A DNA stretch of 64,000 bases from JAKLQR01 sp963753165 (GCA_963753165.1 CAVWBP010000009.1:124001-188000); one strand, 5' to 3'. Positions 52,899 through 62,302 are shown, counted from the first letter of the stretch. Made by a program: numbers and translations. Notes: generated by a model not told the origin, from the letters alone.

Positions 52899-53354
52899 AT
52901 GCTGAAAGAATTCAGAGAATTTGCCATGAGGGGAAATGTCGTTGATATGGCGGTAGGAATCATAATCGGCGCCGCCTTCGGGGGGATCGTAAGTTCTTTT
53001 GTTGCTGATGTGATCATGCCCCCTATCGGACTTCTTCTCGGGAATGTAGATTTTGCGAATCTTTTTCTTGTTCTGAAAGAAGGCACCGTATCACAGCCCT
53101 ATGCCTCGCTGGCCGACGCAAAAAATGCCGGTGCAGTAACAATAAACTATGGATTGTTTCTGAACACCGTTGTCAGTTTCCTCATTGTTGCGCTGTCGGT
53201 ATTTTTTGTTGTCCGGTCCGTCAATACCATGAAAAGAGAGAAGGAAGTTCCCCCTGCGGCTCCGACGACGAAGGAATGTCCCTATTGCCTCTCGGTCATT
53301 CCCCTGAAAGCGGTGCGGTGCGCCCATTGTACCTCAGAGCTGAAAAACGGGTAA
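52899..53354 (+). CDS. mscL: Large-conductance mechanosensitive channel with C-terminal zinc ribbon
   Basis: MscL opens under membrane tension to release solutes. The start at 52899 has AAAGGAG upstream, so an earlier in-frame ATG at 52869 is rejected. The 151-residue protein starts MLKEFREFAMRGNVVDMAVG and then IIIGAAFGGIVSSFV, and has a second helix (LFLNTVVSFLIVALSVFFVV). The C-terminus replaces the usual short helix with a CxxC...CxxC module (ECPYCLSVIPLKAVRCAHCTSEL), a zinc ribbon that is absent in E. coli MscL. Confidence 0.93.
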   Translation: MLKEFREFAMRGNVVDMAVGIIIGAAFGGIVSSFVADVIMPPIGLLLGNVDFANLFLVLKEGTVSQPYASLADAKNAGAVTINYGLFLNTVVSFLIVALSVFFVVRSVNTMKREKEVPPAAPTTKECPYCLSVIPLKAVRCAHCTSELKNG

Positions 53355-53431
53355 AGGCCTCTTGCAATTTGTAGTAGGCAATATTAAAATGCAGGGCAAT
53401 GCATGCCACGAACGACGAGAAGAAGCTACAC

Positions 53432-53773
53432 ATGAAATGCCCTTTCTGCGGGCAGGAATCGTCCGCCGGAGAAATATGTAACCACTGCGGCAAAAAGATG
53501 AATAAGCCCGCAGATGACCTGGAGATTGAATATAAAGAGTTCACTCTGTCGGAATTCCTCGAAATCCGCAAAAAACAGGAAGAGCCGGCAGAACAGGGCT
53601 TCAGGAAAACAGGGAGTCCTTTGCCCGAACAGAGGGACAAAAGTCATCTCCGCAAGCAGAATAGGCATGAAGAGACGGGAAAGAACAGGAAAAATCTCAT
53701 TCTCATCGCAGTCCTCGGATTTGCGGCTGTCATAATCGGTGGTTTCTTCCTCCTGAAACTGTTCATCCAATAA
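53432..53773 (+). CDS. Zinc-ribbon protein with one C-terminal membrane helix
   Basis: From the ATG at 53432 it has about 113 residues: a zinc ribbon (MKCPFCGQESSAGEICNHCGKKM), a charged middle with an EFTLSEFLEIRKKQ helix, and a C-terminal helix (LILIAVLGFAAVIIGGFFLLKLF). A short in-frame extension to 53399 is possible. The zinc ribbon is like that of the mscL neighbour just upstream. I know of no function. It lies 36 bases before the aldo-keto reductase gene. Confidence 0.7.
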   Translation: MKCPFCGQESSAGEICNHCGKKMNKPADDLEIEYKEFTLSEFLEIRKKQEEPAEQGFRKTGSPLPEQRDKSHLRKQNRHEETGKNRKNLILIAVLGFAAVIIGGFFLLKLFIQ

Positions 53774-53809
53774 CAAGGCATCGTCACAGAGATTTTTTAT
53801 GGAGTAATC

Positions 53810-54643
53810 ATGCAGATCCCGCAAAGGAAATTAGGGAAAACCGGAATAAATGTCAGTATCCTGGGTCTCGGCGGAGAAGGTATCCTCAGGACCTTTGGAT
53901 ATGAGAAAGAGGCAAAAGAGCTGATTTCCAGGGCGTTAGCCCTCGGCATTAATTATTTTGAATCCGCACGTGCATACTCAGGGAGCGAGTCATACTATGG
54001 CGCGGCATTAGGGAAAAAACGCAAAGATATTTTTCTCACCAGTAAGTCTCACGCCAGAGACAAAGAGGGTGCAACCGCGCATCTTCATCAGACGTTAACC
54101 AATATGAAGACAGACTATCTCGATCTGTGGCAGGTGCATGATGTGAGAACCGATGAAGAAATTGAGGAGATATTCGGTCCGGGAGGTGCGATCGATGCCT
54201 TTGTCGAAGCGAAGAGGAAAGGACTGACACGATATATCGGAGTCACCGGCCACCATGATCCGGTTGTTTTGAGAAAGTGTATCGAACTTACTGACTTCGA
54301 TACAATCCTGCTGCCGGTCAATCCCGCGGAACCTTCATACAAAAGCTTTCTTGCGCATGTGCTGCCTTTCGCCATGAAAAAAGAGATGGGCATTATAGGC
54401 ATGAAGGTATATTTGAGAGGTCTTGCAGCAAAACTGCCGGGGGTGGATACCCTCGAACCTTTTTTCCGCTTCGCGCTCTCTCAGCAGATAACCACAGCGG
54501 TCATCGGATGTGATACGGTTCCTCAGCTTGAGGAGAATGTGAGGTTCGCAGCCCGGTTCGCGCCGTTATCCCCTGATACCCTGAGCGCCCTCATACAGCA
54601 GGTTGATCCTTTTGCCCGTGAGATTATGTATTATAAACCCTGA
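53810..54643 (+). CDS. Aldo/keto reductase
   Basis: A 277-residue protein with the AKR start RKLGKTGINVSILGLGGEG, the active-site region INYFESARAYSGSESYYGAAL (Asp/Glu and Tyr), LDLWQVHDV and the C-terminal IGCDTVPQLEENVRFA. It lacks the C-terminal ferredoxin domain that some Fe-S-type relatives have. Substrate unknown. It lies 36 bases downstream of the zinc-ribbon gene on the same strand. Confidence 0.9.
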   Translation: MQIPQRKLGKTGINVSILGLGGEGILRTFGYEKEAKELISRALALGINYFESARAYSGSESYYGAALGKKRKDIFLTSKSHARDKEGATAHLHQTLTNMKTDYLDLWQVHDVRTDEEIEEIFGPGGAIDAFVEAKRKGLTRYIGVTGHHDPVVLRKCIELTDFDTILLPVNPAEPSYKSFLAHVLPFAMKKEMGIIGMKVYLRGLAAKLPGVDTLEPFFRFALSQQITTAVIGCDTVPQLEENVRFAARFAPLSPDTLSALIQQVDPFAREIMYYKP

Positions 54644-54663
54644 ATTTTTCTGCAAGGTTCTTA

Positions 54664-56808
54664 CTACGAAGGGAATTTACTGGCCCTGCTCCCGATGACC
54701 TTGTTCACCGAAGAGAGCAGGCTGGAAGCTTCAAACGGTTTCTGCAGAAATACATCAACCATCTTTGAGTCTTGCTCCAATACCCCATCGCTGTATGCCG
54801 AAATGGCTATGACGCGGATATCAGGCCTTATTATCCTCAGGTTCTCTATGAGTTCTTTCCCGTTCATCAGCGGCATCATGATGTCTGTAATGACAAGATG
54901 CAGGGCTGTCCCGAGATTTTTGGCAATATCTAATGCAGACAGGGGGTTCGTAGAATGCAAGACCCTGTAACCATGTGTTTCGAGGATGTCTCTGACGAGT
55001 TCCAGGACTTCTTCTTCGTCATCGATCACCAGGATATTCTGAGTTTCCGGTGAAAAGGAAATTTCAGGATGTACGGGCAGGTGAATGCCTTTCCCGGATA
55101 TGGGGAGATATACAAAAAAAGTGCTGCCCCTGCCTGCTTCGCTCTGAACGGTAATATAGCCTTTGTGGTCCTTGACAGTCCTGTATACAAGGGAAAGACC
55201 AAGCCCGGTGCCCTTGCCTCTCCCTTTTGTCGTAAAAAACGGCTCGAAAATTCTCTGTGCGATCTCGGGAGGCATCCCTTTTCCGGTATCCGAGATCGTG
55301 AGTACAATATACCGGCCCGGATGGATAAAGGCCGGCATGTCAACCCGGTCTCTTTCAATAGTGATTTCACGGGTCTTTATCGTTATGAGTCCTCCGTCCG
55401 GCATTGCATCCCGTGCGTTCATGATGATATTGAGGATGATTTGCTCGAGACGGCTCTGATCGCCTTCAATCCGAGAGATACTGTCGAACTCTGTTTTTAT
55501 CCCTATTCTCTTTTCTATTACCCCTTCGAGGAGTTTGATGGCCTCATACACGACATCATTCAGATTCAGGGGAACCATATGGAATTTTTCCTTCCGCGAA
55601 AAATTGAGCAAGGTCGAGACCATTACTGCAGCCTTCCGGGCTGAACTCTCTATGCTTTTCATTCTCCGGGCGGTGATTTCGTCGGGATTTCCGCGTGCGA
55701 AGATCAGTTCAATATTCCCCAGTATCGCTGTCAGGAGATTATTGAAGTTATGGGAAATGCCGGCGACGAGCGCTCCAATCGAATCCATCTTTTGTGTATG
55801 GACCACCTGTTCCTGGAGCAGCTTCTTTTCAGTGATGTCCCTGACAAAGAACTGTATCAGCATAGTATCTGCTATCTGAACGACTTTCGCGCCGACTTCA
55901 AGAGAGACCTTGCTCCCGTCTTTCCGGTAATGCTGGGTTTCGAAAAGGAGTGATTTCCCCTCGAGTAACCGTTTCATCCTTTCCCTCAGGACAGCCTTAT
56001 GCATATCTGCCTCAAGGAGTTCGAGGTTGGTGCCGATAAGCGCATCTTTTGCAAAACCATATATATTCATGGCTTCCTGGTTCACTTCGAGAATCACCCC
56101 ATGCTCATCGGTAATGAGAATTCCATCCGTGGCATTTTCGAAGAGAGATCTGAGTTTGGACTCTGATACTTTAAGGTCTTGATTCCGTTCCTGCACGATG
56201 TCTTCGAGACGGTCCTTCTCCCTGGAAAGATCATATTCGAGAGAGAAGTTTTTCAAGAGCAGTCTGTCATTGTAAAATCTCCAGAGAACTGCGGATAATG
56301 CCGAGGCTATTAAAAAGATATTGCTGGTGAGAAATACTCTGGTATTGGTAATGGTATCAAAGAGTAATATCGGGACGATATAAATGCTGTAAGCGAAGAA
56401 GGCATATGCGAGTGAAAGCCTGATCGAGTTCAACGGAACAAACCCGAGGCAGAAAATATAAAGAAGAATCATGCCGGCGTAGTAAATAGACTCATGACCA
56501 CCGAAGGAGAGGACCATAAGTTCGATCATGGAACCTACCGCAGCGGTGGCCAGGGTAAAGATGGTGATCTGAAGAAATTTGCTTCTTTTGTTTTTGTTCA
56601 CATTATTGAGAAATATGAGGAATACCAGAATGGAAGCGCACCCCACCCTGTAGAAAAGGAACCGCCTGAAATTTTCAGGCGTCACAAGATAGTCGAGCAC
56701 CCCCAGAAGGAGAATCACAACCGCGCCGGCGGCAAGGACCAGATCGCCCCATGCGAGCATGAGTTCGAAGATTTTTTTGTCGATATACTGTTTTTTATCC
56801 ATCGGCAT
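54664..56808 (-). CDS. Membrane hybrid histidine kinase with PAS and receiver domain
   Basis: The 714-residue protein has an N-terminal membrane region of about six helices (residues 20-175), a coiled coil, a PAS domain (about 210-330), a HisKA domain with His353 (ISHNFNNLLTAIL, a HxFNN-type dimer domain), a HATPase (SDTGKGMPPEIAQRIFEPFFTT, KGTGLGLSLV), and a C-terminal receiver (NILVIDDEEEVLELV; Asp642 in ITDIMMPLMNG; Lys in FLQKPFE). Stimulus unknown. It is convergent with the AKR gene. Confidence 0.93.
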   Translation of the reverse strand: MPMDKKQYIDKKIFELMLAWGDLVLAAGAVVILLLGVLDYLVTPENFRRFLFYRVGCASILVFLIFLNNVNKNKRSKFLQITIFTLATAAVGSMIELMVLSFGGHESIYYAGMILLYIFCLGFVPLNSIRLSLAYAFFAYSIYIVPILLFDTITNTRVFLTSNIFLIASALSAVLWRFYNDRLLLKNFSLEYDLSREKDRLEDIVQERNQDLKVSESKLRSLFENATDGILITDEHGVILEVNQEAMNIYGFAKDALIGTNLELLEADMHKAVLRERMKRLLEGKSLLFETQHYRKDGSKVSLEVGAKVVQIADTMLIQFFVRDITEKKLLQEQVVHTQKMDSIGALVAGISHNFNNLLTAILGNIELIFARGNPDEITARRMKSIESSARKAAVMVSTLLNFSRKEKFHMVPLNLNDVVYEAIKLLEGVIEKRIGIKTEFDSISRIEGDQSRLEQIILNIIMNARDAMPDGGLITIKTREITIERDRVDMPAFIHPGRYIVLTISDTGKGMPPEIAQRIFEPFFTTKGRGKGTGLGLSLVYRTVKDHKGYITVQSEAGRGSTFFVYLPISGKGIHLPVHPEISFSPETQNILVIDDEEEVLELVRDILETHGYRVLHSTNPLSALDIAKNLGTALHLVITDIMMPLMNGKELIENLRIIRPDIRVIAISAYSDGVLEQDSKMVDVFLQKPFEASSLLSSVNKVIGSRASKFPS

Positions 56809-56913
56809 CAGAAATCTATTGTATCAAATTATGAAACTTAGCCGGTAGTATTGATAAATTTCCGCAAAAATACTCTATCTGCCGTATTGTAAAGTTTATG
56901 ATGCAGGATGCAT

Positions 56914-57324
56914 TCAGAGTTCTTTGAATACTTTTGCAAGGCTCTCACCCCCGACATGAATAAGGAACTCATTGAAATATCCGAACGGAGTGGAGAGAAC
57001 TGTGTATCCTGAATGCTGCAATTTCTCCGCAGCCTTGTTGATAAATCCCTCTGCATATTCCGCAGACGCCTTGCTTGAAGAAAGGTGATTGAAGGAGTGA
57101 ATGACGACATTCCTGGTGTCGAATTTCCCGGCAAGCCATTTGATGTTTTTCAGGAATTTGTCGAGAAGGCTTTTCCCTTTCTCTTCATCTTCCTTTTCAA
57201 TATGATAGAAAACCACGACTGCATTCTCCATGGACTCCTCCCTGTCGATCTCAGGGACATGGGGCAGGCTTTTCGACGCGGTTTTAAACCACCACTTATG
57301 GGCGTAGAAGAGGAGGAGTTTCAT
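56914..57324 (-). CDS. Stand-alone threonyl-tRNA synthetase editing-domain protein (archaeal type)
   Basis: The 136-residue protein begins MKLLLFYAHKWWFKTAS and ends with HSFNHLSSSKASAEYAEGF and GYTVLSTPFGYFNEFLIHVGG. This matches the D-aminoacyl-tRNA deacylase-like editing domain that archaeal ThrRS carries at its N-terminus, which removes serine from tRNA-Thr. Here it is free-standing, without the catalytic or anticodon domains. The HLSSS and PFG(Y/W) patterns are kept. Its start overlaps the folP end (ATGA), so it is in the ftsH-folP operon. Confidence 0.75.
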   Translation of the reverse strand: MKLLLFYAHKWWFKTASKSLPHVPEIDREESMENAVVVFYHIEKEDEEKGKSLLDKFLKNIKWLAGKFDTRNVVIHSFNHLSSSKASAEYAEGFINKAAEKLQHSGYTVLSTPFGYFNEFLIHVGGESLAKVFKEL

Positions 57325-58172
57325 GCCCTGCGTATCTGCATGGTTTTGACGGCATCCGCTACCTTTGCGACTTTGACCATCTCCTTTACGTCATGCACAC
57401 GAATGATGTGCGCACCGTTGAAAATTGATATCGCAACTGCTGCAGCAGTGCCCTCGAGTCTTTCTCCCGGCGGCGCGTCACCAAGGATTTTGCCGATAAA
57501 CGCCTTTCGGGACGGGCCTATAAGAACCGGTTTTCTCAATGCGGAGAGCATAGGGAGGTTGTGGAGTATTTCAAGATTATGTTCGAATGTTTTCCCAAAA
57601 CCGATGCCCGGGTCTATGATTATCTTATCCTGAGCAATTCCTGCTTCGGTTGCAATTGCGATGCTTTCTTCGAGATAGGCGAGGATTTCAGGAATGAGCG
57701 CTGCGTATACCGGATTCTGCTGCATGTCTTTCGGTTTTCCCCTGATATGCATGACCACAACGGGCACTTTATACTGTGAGACGACCGACGGCATTTCCGG
57801 GTCGAATCGCAATCCACCGATATCGTTCACCATTGCCGCTCCTGCATCAAGCGCTCTTTTCGCGACTGCCGCCTTGCAGGTATCTATCGAAATAGGTATC
57901 GGGATTTCCCCGGCGAGGGTCTTGATAACGGGGATTGTGCGGTTCAGTTCCTCTTCAACGGAAAGAGGTTCAGAGCCGGGCCTGGTGGATTCACCGCCTA
58001 TGTCTATGATGTCGGCGCCATCAGCGACCATTTGGAGAGCCCTTTTGATCGCCGCAGATGCATCGAAATACAGACCGCCGTCGGAAAAGGAATCCGGGGT
58101 GACATTGAGGATTCCCATGATACAGGTTTTTTTTGAGAAGTCCAGCGAGAAGTTTCGCCAGGCGAGGTTCAC
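57321..58172 (-). CDS. folP: Dihydropteroate synthase
   Basis: Condenses p-aminobenzoate with dihydropterin pyrophosphate in folate synthesis. The 283-residue protein has MGILNVTPDSFSDGGLY (pterin site), IIDIGGESTRPGSEPLS, SIDTCKAAVAKRAL, DPGIGFGKTFEHNLEIL and GPSRKAFIG. It starts within the end of ftsH (ATGA overlap), a classic ftsH-folP pairing. Confidence 0.97.
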   Translation of the reverse strand: MNLAWRNFSLDFSKKTCIMGILNVTPDSFSDGGLYFDASAAIKRALQMVADGADIIDIGGESTRPGSEPLSVEEELNRTIPVIKTLAGEIPIPISIDTCKAAVAKRALDAGAAMVNDIGGLRFDPEMPSVVSQYKVPVVVMHIRGKPKDMQQNPVYAALIPEILAYLEESIAIATEAGIAQDKIIIDPGIGFGKTFEHNLEILHNLPMLSALRKPVLIGPSRKAFIGKILGDAPPGERLEGTAAAVAISIFNGAHIIRVHDVKEMVKVAKVADAVKTMQIRRA

Positions 58173-59987
58173 ACCGGTACGGTCCTTTGTGACTCCACTT
58201 CCTGTATCAGCATATCTATCTCCGAACCGTCCATTGACTCTTTCTCCAGCAGAGTTTTCGCCAGGGTATCGAGAAGATCCCTGTTCGCTATGAGAAGATT
58301 TTTTGCGGCGTTATATGATTCAATGACTATCCTTTTGACCTCTTCGTCTATGTCAATTGCCGTCTTTTCGCTGTAGTCCTTGTGCTGCGCTATTTCCCTT
58401 CCGAGGAATATCTGTTCTTCTTTTTTCCCGTAGGTGATCGGACCAAGCTTTTCAGACATGCCCCACTCGGTGACCATTTTTCGTGCAAGGTCGCTTGCCC
58501 TTTCGAGGTCATTTCCCGCGCCGGTCGTCAGATGGTTCAGGGCAATCTCTTCTGCAGCCCTTCCGCCCATAAGAACGGCAAGGGCATTCATCAGGTATCC
58601 GCTCGGATAGGTATATCGGTCGTCAATGGGAAGCTGCTGTGTGATACCGAGCGCCCGTCCTCTCGGAATGATGCTGACCTTGTGAAGCGGGTCCGTGCCG
58701 GGCGTTAATTTGGCAACAAGGGCATGGCCTGCCTCGTGGTATGCAGTGTTCTTTTTCTCGGTATCGCTTATGATCATGCTTTTTCTCTCGACGCCCATCA
58801 ATACTTTGTCCTTGGCTGTCTCAAAGTCTGTTTTTTCAACTTTGGTCTTTGTTTTCCGCGCAGCGAGCAGGGCGGCTTCATTCACAAGGTTCTCGAGATC
58901 TGCGCCGGAAAACCCGGGAGTTCCACGGGCTATTTCATCAAGCTTGACCTGCTCATCTACAGGGATGTTCCTTGTATGGACTTTGAGTATATCGAGCCTC
59001 CCCTTCACGTCAGGCTGGGGGACAATGACCTGTCTGTCAAACCTTCCCGGTCTGAGCAGGGCAGGATCAAGGACATCGGGCCTGTTCGTTGCGGCAATAA
59101 TAATCACTCCCTGATTTGCCTCGAACCCGTCCATTTCGACAAGAAGCTGATTCAAAGTCTGTTCGCGCTCATCATGGCCCCCTCCGAGACCGGCTCCCCT
59201 GTGGCGTCCCACTGCATCTATCTCATCGATGAAAATGATACACGGTGCGCTCTTTTTCGCCTGATCAAAAAGGTCTCTTACCCTTGACGCGCCAACCCCG
59301 ACAAACATCTCGACAAAGTCCGAGCCGGATATCGAGAAAAAGGGAACGCTGGCTTCGCCGGCGATAGCACGCGCAAGGAGTGTTTTGCCTGTCCCCGGTG
59401 CGCCAATGAGCAGTACGCCCTTGGGGATTTTGCCGCCAAGTTTCTGAAATTTCTGAGGGTCTTTCAGAAAATCGATAATCTCCTGAACCTCTGCTTTTGC
59501 CTCGTCTATCCCGGCAACGTCGGCAAACGTTATCTTCACGGATTTTTCCGAGACCAGCTTTGCCTTGGCTTTTCCGAAAGACAATGCCTTATTGCCGCCG
59601 GTCTGCATCTGTCTCATGAAGAATATCCATATTGCGACAAGGAACAGTGATGGGACCCCATGAAAAGAAAAGGTTCCAGTACCAGGGGTTCTGGTCTTCC
59701 GGCTTTACCGTAATCTTGACATTCTGCGTCCGTAACGTGGTTACGAGGTCCGGGAAGTCCGCTGCAAAGGTCTTGAACTTCTTCCCGTCCTTCATCTGAC
59801 CGGTGATGACGTCCCCCTTGATCATCACGTCTTCGACCTGCCCGGCTTCGAGTTTCGTCATGAATTCAGAAAAGATTATTTCCTGATCGGATTTTTGCGG
59901 AGTGCCGAGAAGGTTGAAAAGGAGGATCATCATGACCCCGATGATCAACCATATAAACAATCCTCTGTATGCATTCAAACTGTTCAT
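58169..59987 (-). CDS. ftsH: ATP-dependent zinc metalloprotease FtsH, +1 frameshift inside
   Basis: FtsH degrades membrane and regulatory proteins. The N-terminal frame (59987 to about 59650) gives a helix (GLFIWLIIGVMMILLFNLL) and the periplasmic domain up to WYWNLFFSW. Then, in a run of four G, the frame changes; the continuing frame reads PSLFLVAIWIFFMRQMQTG (the second helix) and the AAA and protease domains: GAPGTGKTLLARAIAGE, IIFIDEIDAVGRHRG, SRH region AATNRPDVLDPALLRPGRFDR and HEAGHALV (zinc). With one G fewer it is about 606 residues, a normal FtsH. The gene is normally essential or nearly so, so I consider the break a sequence error. Confidence 0.9.
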
Positions 59988-60062
59988 TCTTTCCTATATC
60001 CCAACTTCTGAATTTTTTGATTTTTTTATTGTTTTATTTTAGCATATCGTAAAGCTTTTTTA

Positions 60063-60788
60063 TCAGCTCTTCTCTCCTTCAATCAATTGTTTCTGGATGC
60101 TTATGAGGTGCTGTATCCCGTCCTCTGCGAGCCCGAGGAGGCCGTCGAGCAAAGCCCTTGAAAAAGGGAGCCCTTCTGCCGTGCCCTGTATCTCGACAAA
60201 TTTGCCGCTTCCTGTCATGACAACATTCATATCAACTTCAGCCATTGAGTCTTCCATATAACAGAGGTCAATCACCGGAGTATCATTGATTATCCCGACA
60301 CTGACTGCGGCGAGGTAATCTTTGAGGGGGGTTTTCTCGATAAGCCCGTTTCTCAGGGCATAGTGCAGTGCGTCTGCCAGGCATATGAACGCCCCGGTGA
60401 TGGAAGCCGTGCGGGTACCGCCGTCTGCACGGAGGACATCGCAGTCTATCCATATGGTCCTTTCTCCAAGGGCTGAAAGATCTACGACAGACCTCAGCGC
60501 CCTCCCGATCAACCTTTGAATTTCATGGGTCCTGCCGCTCACTCTGCCGGTGGCCGATTCCCTCGTTGTTCTTGTCTTGGTTGACCTGGGGAGCATAGAG
60601 TATTCAGCGGTTATCCACCCCTTTTTCTGGTCTCTCAAAAAAGGCGGCACTTTTTCCTCGATTGAGGCGGTACAGATCACCTGCGTATGCCCCATGGAAA
60701 TCAAGGCTGAACCTTCTGCCGAGTCTATAAAATTCCTCTGGATGTTCACTGTGCGCATTTCATTGTTTTTTCTTCCGTCAGCTCTCAT
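60063..60788 (-). CDS. rph: Ribonuclease PH
   Basis: A phosphorolytic 3'-5' exonuclease that trims tRNA 3' ends. From the ATG at 60788 it is 241 residues, the normal length: MRADGRKNNEMRTVNIQRNF, SALISMGHTQVICTASIEEKVPPFL, GWITAEYSMLPRSTKTRT, ERTIWIDCDVLRADGGTRTASI, and EIQGTAEGLPFSRALLDGLL. The ATG has GGAGG seven bases upstream, so it is a genuine separate start, although the frame is open from murI. Confidence 0.95.
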   Translation of the reverse strand: MRADGRKNNEMRTVNIQRNFIDSAEGSALISMGHTQVICTASIEEKVPPFLRDQKKGWITAEYSMLPRSTKTRTTRESATGRVSGRTHEIQRLIGRALRSVVDLSALGERTIWIDCDVLRADGGTRTASITGAFICLADALHYALRNGLIEKTPLKDYLAAVSVGIINDTPVIDLCYMEDSMAEVDMNVVMTGSGKFVEIQGTAEGLPFSRALLDGLLGLAEDGIQHLISIQKQLIEGEKS

Positions 60789-60802
60789 CAGTCCTCCGTC
60801 TC

Positions 60803-61616
60803 TCAGTTTCCGACAATTATTTGTTCTATATGAGTCGATTTTTTCTCCAAGAAAAATCTCTCCGACCTTTACGAAAGGTTCCGGAGAGTCTGTCACATAA
60901 AATTCTCTCGATGGTGATTTTTTCTGCTCTCTTTTTAAATCGAATACTTCGAGCAGCGTTCTTATTTCCCGTGATGTCTCAACGGCTGAGTCTATCAGGG
61001 TGACCTCTTTGCCCATGACACGGGATATGACCTTTTTCAGCAGTGGATAGTGCGTACACCCCAGGACAAGCGTATCGATGCCTTTCTCTTTCATGCTGCC
61101 GAGATACTGTTTTGCGACCATTGCCGCAACTTTTCCTGTGATCCAGCCTTCCTCAACCAGAGGCACAAAGAGGGGACAAGCGAGACCGAAGACCTGTAAG
61201 GTGTTGTCTATCGCATGGATGGCCTTGGTATATGCATTGCTGTGAACCGTTGCCGCAGTGCCGATTACGCCGATCTTTTTATTCCGTGTGGCCCGGACAG
61301 CAGCTTTTGCCCCCGGCTCGATAACACCGATGACAGGGATCGCAACGCTGTTTTTCACCGCCTGAAGACTCACTGAAGAAGCAGTATTGCAGGCGACCAC
61401 GAGGATCTTGATGTCCCTGGAAGAGAGAAAATTCGTATTTTCGAAGGAATATCTTATTACTGTCTCGGCTGAACGGATACCATAGGGCACCCGTGCAGTA
61501 TCCCCCAGATAAATAGTGCTTTCCTGCGGTAATTCCCTGATGATTTCCTTCAGGACGGTGAGGCCGCCTATTCCGGAATCAAAAACACCGATTGGCCTGT
61601 TTCCTTTCTCTTTCAT
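60803..61616 (-). CDS. murI: Glutamate racemase, apparently fused in frame to rph by a +1 insertion
   Basis: Makes D-glutamate for peptidoglycan. The ATG at 61616 follows GAGGA. The N-terminal motifs are GVFDSGIGGLTVLKEI, VACNTASS (first catalytic Cys) and LGCTHYPLL (second). As read, the open frame continues past FLGEKIDSYRTNN into RNase PH. In the +1 frame the tail instead reads HIEQIIVGN followed by a stop at 60803, which looks like a normal MurI C-terminus and leaves a proper gap with a ribosome site before rph. One A fewer in the A6 run near 60835 restores this. Confidence 0.88.
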
Positions 61617-61641
61617 CTCTCCTCGATGCATGACATTCTTA

Positions 61642-62205
61642 TCAGAATTCCGGCGAGACCATATCTTTGAGGGGGTGGAAAAGATAGAGATGGCCTCCGA
61701 GAGTCTCGGCTTCTTTCCCCTCTATAAGGACCTTTACGTCCTGAATATCCTCGATGTTGGAAATAAGGCTTTCATACAGACCTTTTAACAGGAGATACTC
61801 TGCCAGGGCATCACCCTGAAAATTTCGTCTGAACTCATCAGACAGGTTGACATAGACTATACTGTCGGCTCCCCGATACATACCTAAAAGCTGGACATTC
61901 CGGGGAATGGCCGATGCTGCAGCGCCCGCCGGCCCCTTCAGGTATTCCTCGATAGTCGCTTCGGCTATTGTCGTGTTCGGGCTGCTCCGTGGAGGCCTTC
62001 TCTCTTCAAGCTGAAGGCGATTCCCGATAGGGTAATAGACTCTTACCGTGAAAAAGCCATCCATATGCGCGATGCCGCCTGCCGGTTCTTCGTCGTGCAT
62101 TTTTTCTTTCGAAAAAACCCTGGAGAAATAAAAATATCCTCCTACGACGCCGCTCAGGAAGATGATGCCAAGGAGCACAAGTGCAATCGTTTTCTTTGTG
62201 TTCAT
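61642..62205 (-). CDS. GerMN-domain membrane-anchored protein
   Basis: The 187-residue protein has an N-terminal signal anchor (TIALVLLGIIFLSGVVGGYFYF) and a GerMN domain (FFTVRVYYPIGNRLQLEERR, ATIEEYLKGPAGAAASAIPR, YRGADSIVYVNLSDEFRRNF, LLLKGLYESLISNIEDIQDVKVLIEGKEAETLGGHL). GerMN proteins occur in spore germination in Firmicutes, but in Gram-negatives they are associated with cell wall or envelope genes. It lies between the amidase gene and murI on the same strand, which fits peptidoglycan work. Confidence 0.85.
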   Translation of the reverse strand: MNTKKTIALVLLGIIFLSGVVGGYFYFSRVFSKEKMHDEEPAGGIAHMDGFFTVRVYYPIGNRLQLEERRPPRSSPNTTIAEATIEEYLKGPAGAAASAIPRNVQLLGMYRGADSIVYVNLSDEFRRNFQGDALAEYLLLKGLYESLISNIEDIQDVKVLIEGKEAETLGGHLYLFHPLKDMVSPEF

Positions 62206-62302
62206 TTATCCCTGAACTTTCATAATGAGATTGCCGGTATCCGGGAGAACCTCGCCTGACAGAGGATGAATGGATGATGCTCCACGCTCTGCCGCGAATG
62301 CG

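Noticed and set aside
2886..61000. Programmed +1 frameshifting as a general mechanism
   Set aside because: The break sites share no slippery codon or stop-codon context, and several lie in plain homopolymers, so an error explanation is simpler.
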